From Bacteroidales bacterium (lineage in GTDB: Bacteria > Bacteroidota > Bacteroidia > Bacteroidales > VadinHA17), in contig JAAZAP010000070.1 in the NCBI GenBank assembly GCA_012514255.1, forward strand, positions 1 to 11,165: a stretch of DNA of 11,165 nucleotides, in the 5' to 3' direction. Shown one piece after another: positions 6,795 through 11,165 of the stretch; positions within the stretch are counted from its first letter, which is position 1; each line of letters opens with the position of its first letter. The notes beneath the pieces were generated by a model. It ran no database searches, was not told where the DNA came from, and was given only the letters and a program-made list of their open reading frames with translations. Both the position numbers and the translations under genes were made by a program.

Positions 6795-9140
6795 CTATTT
6801 AAGTGCATTTATCAGCATTGCCACCACTGATGCCAGCGAGACTGACGTGGATGACATGCTCAGTATCTCAGACATTCCGAGAGCTCCGTCTTTGGAAGGT
6901 TTCATGGGCACAATAATTTCACATCCCGGTTCTATGCGGGGAAATGATTTGAAGAAAAGGAATTTCTTGGTGGAAGCCACGTTACCATTCATATAAACAA
7001 CGTAAGGAGTGCGGCGCGCTCCTGCTTTGTAGCCACCGCCCCGCGAGAGATAACCCCTCAACCCGAGACCTTCAACATAGGTAACCGCATTGGGGTGTAA
7101 CACTGTACCGGATACTTTAACCACACCGTTATACTTGGGTATGATGAGATGATCACCGGGCATCAGAACGATATCTTCATAACCGCCGGGTTTCTTCAAT
7201 GCCTTCTCAAGGTCAATACCAACCAGGTATGAGTCATCTATTATAAGAGACTCATACGAGATGGTATCTTCATCTCCGGTGCCGGCCACTATCTGCAGGA
7301 GCGACTCAATCTTGCTGCGCTCATCATCAGTCATTTTACGTTTGAGGTGTGCCCCCCTCAGATAGGAATTCGGATTGAAACCACCGGCTTTTCTCACGAG
7401 GTCTGACAATCGCTCGTTGTCTGTAGCCAGCACATACTCACCCCCGAAGAGCACCTCGCCGGAGATGGTGGCTGTAGCCTGTATCTGGTAACCCGGGGAT
7501 GCACGAACGATGATCTCGTCAAATGGTCTTAATGTGAAGCCCGCCGCTGACCTTTCAGCTGCGAGGTCATGTGATATATTGAAGGTGAAGATTTCAGCCG
7601 TCTTATCACTGTAACTCACTGACTCCGGGTCCTTGATCCTGCGGGCTACCTCAATCTGCACCAGTGAGGCCGACTCCTTGAACCCGCCGGTCTGGAGTAT
7701 CACATCTTCTACCGTCATGTTTTCACGAAATGGCAGCGTGTCGGGCCTGTTAACCTCACCTTTGACGAAGACATAATATTCTTCGCGCATGTCAAAGATT
7801 GTGGGGATATATATCTCATCATTGCTCTTCAGGGCGATATCACCTTCGCCGGCCACAACGTTCCTCACATTAAAAGAAATTATCTCATGGGTATAATCGC
7901 TTCTCTGCCGGGTGATCTGTCCCCTGGTGGCAAACTCATTCCCTTTCAGTCCTTCCGCCTTGGCTATCAGCTTTGAGATGCTGTCAGTCTCAGCCGATAG
8001 CTGGTACTCGCCCGGGCGCCAGACGGCACCTTTCAGCAGCAGCCTGTTCGAATACTCATGGAAAATGGAGTCGACAAAGACCGTGTCCCCGTCAGCGAGT
8101 CCGAACGAGCCGAACTCATCCCTGTTGACAGTGTAGATCTCCTGCATCCGTCCCGATTTTCTCTTTACCTGTATGTTTTCGGTGTAAGCGTCGCCGGTAA
8201 AACCACCTGCAAATCTGATAAGATCAGACAGCACCTCTCCTGATCTCATCTCGTAAATCCTTGACCGTTTTATCCTGCCCCTGGCGACGACGTGTGACAC
8301 GTACGGAGCAACAATGATCATATCATTATCCTCAAGCCGGATATTACTTTCAAATCTGCCATTTATTAGAAAATCATAAGCATCAAGCCTGGCTATCTCT
8401 TTGCTGTCACGATAAACCTTTATCTCCCTGAGAGAACCTATGTCATTCACTCCCCCGGCTGAGTAGAGGGCGTTGAACAGCGTGGCCAGCGAGGGCAGAG
8501 TGTATGTACCGGGCAGGCTTACCTCACCGGCGAGGTGCACCTTTATGCTTCTGATCTGTCCCAATGTGACCCTCACCCATGTACGCGTACCAATCCCGCC
8601 CATGACCTTTTTAAGGTTTCCCCGGATCCTCTCTTCGGCGTTGGAAATAGTAAGGCCGTTAAGATAGACAGGGCCTATCCCTGACAGTGTTATGCTTCCT
8701 TCAGGTGACAGCGTTGTCCTTACATTCATCTCTGACGCGCCCCAGACGTCTATCACCAACTCATCACCGGGACCGAGGATATAACCGGGCGGAGTGGCCA
8801 TATTATAATCAGGCGCAAAAGTGAGATTCCTTGATGAGAAGATCTCCCGCCCGAACACCATGCTCTCCGGGATCATGACAGAGTCTTCGGGTAACAGGAC
8901 ATCAGTGACAACTCTTCCCTGCTGCTGGTTTTTAGTTCCCGGAACGATTATCTCCTCCACACGTTGCCCGGTACCGGTGGCCTCATTCTGCCCTGCCAGT
9001 GCCGCGTCTATCTGCTGCTGGGTGACACCCGCCGCTTTGGCTTTCTGTATCAGACCAGGATCAACCTGTGCTGAAACGTTGACTGTAAAGAACATCAGCA
9101 TACCGGTCATAAGTGCACCGGAGGTTACTTTTCCTATCAT
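6795..9140 (-). CDS. Wza-like polysaccharide export protein with six SLBB units
   Basis: A 781-residue exported protein, about twice the size of E. coli Wza. A signal peptide covers residues 1-24 with likely cleavage after VSA. A helical, alanine/glutamine-rich segment (28-48) follows. The polysaccharide export domain begins near 117 with PPGYILGPGDELVIDVWG. Repeated SLBB-type units then start near 198, 283, 365, 455, 555 and 673; each has a G-x-[VI] strand, a PG or similar turn, and an AGG, TGG or GGG loop. The C-terminal tail (about 755-781) is rich in Ser/Val/Ala and hydrophobic, and could insert in the outer membrane like the Wza C-terminal helix, though it has no long charged break. There is no lipobox Cys at the cleavage site, unlike lipidated Wza. 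Function: outer-membrane channel for the glycan. It is the first gene of the tightly spaced export set; an in-frame TGA seven codons upstream rules out a longer N-terminus. Confidence 0.95.
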   Translation of the reverse strand: MIGKVTSGALMTGMLMFFTVNVSAQVDPGLIQKAKAAGVTQQQIDAALAGQNEATGTGQRVEEIIVPGTKNQQQGRVVTDVLLPEDSVMIPESMVFGREIFSSRNLTFAPDYNMATPPGYILGPGDELVIDVWGASEMNVRTTLSPEGSITLSGIGPVYLNGLTISNAEERIRGNLKKVMGGIGTRTWVRVTLGQIRSIKVHLAGEVSLPGTYTLPSLATLFNALYSAGGVNDIGSLREIKVYRDSKEIARLDAYDFLINGRFESNIRLEDNDMIIVAPYVSHVVARGRIKRSRIYEMRSGEVLSDLIRFAGGFTGDAYTENIQVKRKSGRMQEIYTVNRDEFGSFGLADGDTVFVDSIFHEYSNRLLLKGAVWRPGEYQLSAETDSISKLIAKAEGLKGNEFATRGQITRQRSDYTHEIISFNVRNVVAGEGDIALKSNDEIYIPTIFDMREEYYVFVKGEVNRPDTLPFRENMTVEDVILQTGGFKESASLVQIEVARRIKDPESVSYSDKTAEIFTFNISHDLAAERSAAGFTLRPFDEIIVRASPGYQIQATATISGEVLFGGEYVLATDNERLSDLVRKAGGFNPNSYLRGAHLKRKMTDDERSKIESLLQIVAGTGDEDTISYESLIIDDSYLVGIDLEKALKKPGGYEDIVLMPGDHLIIPKYNGVVKVSGTVLHPNAVTYVEGLGLRGYLSRGGGYKAGARRTPYVVYMNGNVASTKKFLFFKSFPRIEPGCEIIVPMKPSKDGALGMSEILSMSSTSVSLASVVAMLINALK

Positions 9141-9707
9141 AACAGCCCTTATATTATTTCATTAACAATTGAGTAAATATACAAATACTGCACCTCAGTC
9201 ACACCCCTTTATAGCATAAATCCCTGCCAGCCGGAGATGTGACCAACAATGAAAAAACAACTGCCGCCTTCTGCATTGCCTTAGTACCACGGAAGAAAAA
9301 AGGAAAGAGGCAAAATTGATTTTTTTGCTCAGGCATTGACTATCCTGAATTCTGTCTGATCATTAGGATTTTGCTTCCGTTCGGGGGGCAGATATGCGGT
9401 TTTAGATAAGCCTCCGGTTGGTCAGTCACATCAGGAGAAGTGCCTAACATAATATAGATCACACAAATGGAACATCAGCCGCTTATTGATTCATGGCTCT
9501 GTTCTTTTGATCAACTCCTCTGCTCAGATTGGCTGCCATCAGAATGCAGCTTCGGGTAACAAATATAGTTATTAATTAATTCATTATTATCCCTGGTAAC
9601 TATTGAAAAATTTGTCCGGGAGTGGTGGCAGTTCTGCTGTTGGCAGTAGGTTCCGGTCCGGCCGTCGGCAGTCTGTCACCTTCGCCAGGGCTGCGGCTAA
9701 AAGCAGC
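9141..9707. other. Long gene-free leader upstream of the export operon
   Basis: No convincing coding region was seen on either strand in these 567 bases. Translations are short and without family resemblance. Base composition is mixed, with AT-rich patches at about 9150-9185 and 9560-9600. The stretch lies upstream of the exporter ATG and should hold the operon promoter and a long 5' untranslated leader. A 6-bp stem, GGCTGC pairing with GCAGCC (9689-9694 with 9703-9708), leads into the G-rich array. No UpxY-type regulator gene and no known riboswitch fold was recognised. Confidence 0.6.
9560..9567 (-). promoter_or_regulatory. Candidate Bacteroidota -7 promoter box for the export operon
   Basis: The minus strand reads TATATTTG, an exact match to the Bacteroidota -7 consensus TAnnTTTG. 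No clear TTG -33 element is visible about 20 bases further upstream, where the sequence is simply AT-rich. If used, transcription would start near 9553 and give a leader of roughly 410 nt before the exporter ATG. An 8-base match with four fixed-type positions can arise by chance in AT-rich DNA. Confidence 0.25.
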
Positions 9708-9876
9708 CGGGGCCGGGAAGCGGGGCCGGGAAGCGGGGCCGGGAAGCGGGGCCGGGAAGCGGGGCCGGGAAGCGGGGCCTGGGATCGGTGCCGGGGATCG
9801 GGGCCGGGAAGCGGGGCCGGGGATCGGTGCCGGGGATCGGGGCCGGGGATCGGGGCCGGGGATCGGGGCCGGGGAT
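9708..9876. repeat. 13 x 13-bp G-rich tandem repeat array
   Basis: Thirteen consecutive 13-bp units fill exactly 169 bp. Six units are CGGGGCCGGGAAG (the first five and unit 8). The other seven end in GAT: four are CGGGGCCGGGGAT (units 9, 11, 12, 13), two are CGGTGCCGGGGAT (units 7 and 10), and unit 6 is CGGGGCCTGGGAT. The block order suggests stepwise duplication of short unit groups. The plus strand carries closely spaced runs of three or four G, fitting G-quadruplex formation; the minus strand is correspondingly C-rich. Because 13 is not a multiple of three, open frames on both strands encode Gly/Arg/Ala- or Pro-rich 13-residue repeats, but these look like by-products. The array sits between the glycosyltransferase stop and the export operon leader. 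Length variation between strains is likely. Confidence 0.93.
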
Positions 9877-9882
9877 CCCCGG
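9869..9882. repeat. 14-bp perfect palindrome at the end of the array
   Basis: CCGGGGATCCCCGG reads the same on both strands. It is formed where the last GAT-type repeat unit meets CCCCGG of unique sequence. It lies about 40 nt downstream of the glycosyltransferase stop on the minus strand. It could fold as a GC-rich hairpin at the transcript end, but no T-tract follows, so it is not a standard intrinsic terminator. Confidence 0.6.
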
Positions 9883-9921
9883 TCCACCGTCCTGCGGATA
9901 AGAACAGTACGTAGTAGTAAA

Positions 9922-11001
9922 TTATCTGGTAATTAGTTGATTGAGTAGTTGCCTGAGAGCTTCACTGGTGATGGCGGAGGTGCGGGTGGAGAGGATTTTT
10001 TCCCGGAGGCGATGACCCATCTGTCTCGTTTCGGCGGGATGCTCCTTGCACCAGCGTAGTCTGAAGGTCATAAGGTCTGAGGTCTGAAGGTCAGAGAGGG
10101 TTGCGTTAATAATGAAGCCATTGACGCCGTCTTCAATAACCTCAGGGACCACTCCTACGCTGGTGGCGATGACCGTACGGCCGCAGGCGCCGGCTTCAAA
10201 AAGACTGAGGGGATTACCCTCTGTGCGCGAGCCGATCAGCACCACATCAACATCATTGTAAATCCTCTGTAACTCAACCCTGGTCATGTCACACCCCACC
10301 TTCAGCTCCACCCCTGCGGCCCTGCACGCGGGCTCTACCACCTCATAGAATCGTTTTACCCTGTTGCCGTTCAGCCGGCGGTCGGGATTGCCACTCCAGC
10401 CGGCAACAATATCATTTCCCTTCCGCTCGCGCTCAAAATAAAACTGCTTCGTATCAACACCGTCAGGTAACACCACCGTGTTCCTGAAATATGGCCTGAT
10501 CTCTTCAGCCTGCGCCCTGTTGGCAACAACAAGCACCGAGGCATGCCTGACCATGTTATAGATATACCTCCATGGAATGAACGAGCCCTGGTAATAATGA
10601 CTGTATAATCCCTTGATCAGCCTGCCGTGAAATTGTGCATCATATTTAGACGGCGTATGATTGAAATTGTAGAGCAGATCGTACTTCCCCGCGTCAATTA
10701 TAGGTTTATCCTCAAGAAAGAAGATATCGGTGTGCCACTCGTCGCCAATAAACTGTGCCTTCTCGAGGGCTTTCTCGTGGTATGCCCAATTGCGGCGGTC
10801 GACAAGTATCGCCAGGCGATGCTTGTCGACAGTCGGCAGTTCCCGATACGCTTCGCTATCGGGACTTCGTCTCCACCTGACGGCGGAGCCTCGCCTGCGG
10901 TCCTGCGGTCCTGCAGTCGTGGTACCATGAGGGCTCGGGGGCACGAGGAAAGGCAGTTTAGCAATCTTCCGCTTATAATGATCGTTGAGGAATCCCTTCA
11001 T
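9922..11001 (-). CDS. GT4-family glycosyltransferase with unusual N-terminal insert
   Basis: A 359-residue glycosyltransferase of GT-B fold. The C-terminal half has the donor-site signature SRTEGNPLSLFEAGACG (258-274), with Glu261 and Glu269 forming the E-x7-E motif, followed by PEVIEDGVNGF (286-296). The linker VVLPDGVDTKQF (176-187) is also typical. The first core strand appears to be LAILVDRRNWAYH at 63-75, where such enzymes usually begin. About 60 residues precede it; residues 21-60 are rich in Pro, Arg, Gly and Asp and unlike family N-termini. Their DNA is packed with palindromes (separate entry). The start at 11001 is kept because an in-frame TGA lies two codons before it and no other ATG occurs before residue 140; a GTG at residue 20 is possible. 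The gene begins 9 nt after the stop of the Tyr-rich gene, so the two are probably co-transcribed. Role: adding a sugar during glycan assembly. Donor and acceptor are unknown. Confidence 0.9.
   Translation of the reverse strand: MKGFLNDHYKRKIAKLPFLVPPSPHGTTTAGPQDRRRGSAVRWRRSPDSEAYRELPTVDKHRLAILVDRRNWAYHEKALEKAQFIGDEWHTDIFFLEDKPIIDAGKYDLLYNFNHTPSKYDAQFHGRLIKGLYSHYYQGSFIPWRYIYNMVRHASVLVVANRAQAEEIRPYFRNTVVLPDGVDTKQFYFERERKGNDIVAGWSGNPDRRLNGNRVKRFYEVVEPACRAAGVELKVGCDMTRVELQRIYNDVDVVLIGSRTEGNPLSLFEAGACGRTVIATSVGVVPEVIEDGVNGFIINATLSDLQTSDLMTFRLRWCKEHPAETRQMGHRLREKILSTRTSAITSEALRQLLNQLITR
10798..10888. repeat. Three successive imperfect palindromes inside the glycosyltransferase gene
   Basis: Hairpin 1 (10798-10830) has 16-base arms, GTCGACAAGTATCGCC and GGCGATGCTTGTCGAC, with one mismatch and a single-base centre. 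Hairpin 2 (10841-10864) pairs TCCCGATA with TATCGGGA around an 8-base loop. Hairpin 3 (10871-10888) pairs CTCCaCC with GGcGGAG around TGAC with one mismatch. Just beyond, an 8-base unit TCCTGCGG is repeated in tandem at about 10901-10914. The cluster is translated in frame as residues about 38-68 of the glycosyltransferase. It looks like a REP-type or in-frame palindromic element; no second copy was seen in this window. Confidence 0.7.
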
Positions 11002-11010
11002 TGGTCAGGG

Positions 11011-11165
11011 CTAGTCTTCCTTGTAGTACGATCCGGCATTGTTGCGGGCGCCCTTGCCGTAGGGGGCGTGACCGTAATACTTGTATCCGTAGTTGTAACC
11101 GTAGTTGTATCCCATGGTGTAGCCATAACGGAGACCATACCCGTAATACCCTGACATCGAGATAT
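11011..11165 (-). CDS. C-terminal end of a Tyr-rich protein, probably a Wzc-type tyrosine autokinase
   Basis: Partial gene running off the right edge; only the last 50 residues are visible, ending in SYYKED before a TAG. Fifteen of the 50 residues are tyrosine, alternating with glycine and asparagine (for example GYNYGYNYGYKYYG). Part of this is coded by three 12-bp units at 11077-11112, GGATACAACTAC and two variants. Bacterial tyrosine autokinases linked to polysaccharide export end in such Tyr clusters, which are phosphorylated in trans and control assembly of the export machine. The location, 9 nt before a glycosyltransferase and in the same locus as Wza- and Wzz-like genes, supports this. 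The kinase domain itself is outside the window, so another Gly/Tyr-rich protein, such as a small surface or structural protein, cannot be excluded. Confidence 0.6.
   Translation of the reverse strand, partial: ISMSGYYGYGLRYGYTMGYNYGYNYGYKYYGHAPYGKGARNNAGSYYKED

Noticed and set aside
9141..9220. Promoter immediately upstream of the exporter ATG (AGTATTTG near 9190 on the minus strand).
   Set aside because: It fails the TAnnTTTG -7 consensus at both leading positions and has no -33 partner.
9708..9876. CRISPR array.
   Set aside because: The 13-bp units are directly adjacent with no unique spacers, and no cas gene is present.
9600..9936. Open frames on both strands through the 13-bp array encoding Gly/Arg/Ala-rich or Pro-rich repeat proteins.
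   Set aside because: A 13-bp repeat without stops leaves frames open in several phases on both strands; the frames overlap one another, have no family resemblance, and are best explained by the repeat.
10627..11154. Plus-strand open frame of 175 codons with a Val-rich end.
   Set aside because: It is antisense to the glycosyltransferase and to the Tyr-rich tail; the Val-rich end is simply the reverse complement of Tyr/Gly codons.

Overview
The window is part of an exopolysaccharide or capsule export and decoration locus. It most likely comes from a member of the Bacteroidota. Supporting this are an outer-membrane export protein with six SLBB-like units, a tyrosine-rich C-terminal tail of the kind found on bacterial tyrosine kinases, a lipoprotein starting CSKE, weak Shine-Dalgarno sequences, and gene starts set by nearby in-frame stops. 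All recognisable genes are on the minus strand, so the biological order runs from high to low coordinates.

From the right edge: 11165-11011 is the Tyr/Gly-rich C-terminal end of a protein, probably a Wzc-type tyrosine autokinase. Next, 9 nt away, is a GT4 glycosyltransferase (11001-9922). Its N-terminal coding region carries a cluster of three imperfect palindromes. A gene-free stretch of about 780 bp follows. It holds a 13 x 13-bp G-rich tandem array (9708-9876) with strong G-quadruplex potential, then an ordinary AT-richer leader.

A compact set of genes begins at 9140: a Wza-like SLBB export protein (9140-6795), a Wzz-like chain-length/co-polymerase protein without kinase (6771-5704), a metallophosphoesterase lipoprotein (5686-4661), and a two-domain nucleotidyltransferase-PLP aminotransferase fusion (4658-2844). 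It continues with an ornithine cyclodeaminase/mu-crystallin-family protein (2753-1815), a LicD-family transferase (1773-985), a possible terminator, and the first 304 residues of a Wzx-type flippase (913-1, running off the left edge). The first four genes are 2 to 23 nt apart, which indicates co-transcription; the later gaps are 41 to 90 nt.

Taken together, the genes suggest a surface glycan decorated with an aminoalkyl phosphonate or phosphoester. The fusion protein would form the amine and activate it as a CDP conjugate. The LicD protein would transfer it to sugar. The flippase, Wzz and Wza proteins would move and polymerise the glycan, and the lipoprotein phosphoesterase could trim or remodel it. 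The fusion architecture matches the PntC-AEPT type known from Treponema denticola, but no PEP mutase or phosphonopyruvate decarboxylase gene lies in the window. The chemical identity of the group (2-aminoethylphosphonate, phosphoethanolamine or another) therefore stays open.
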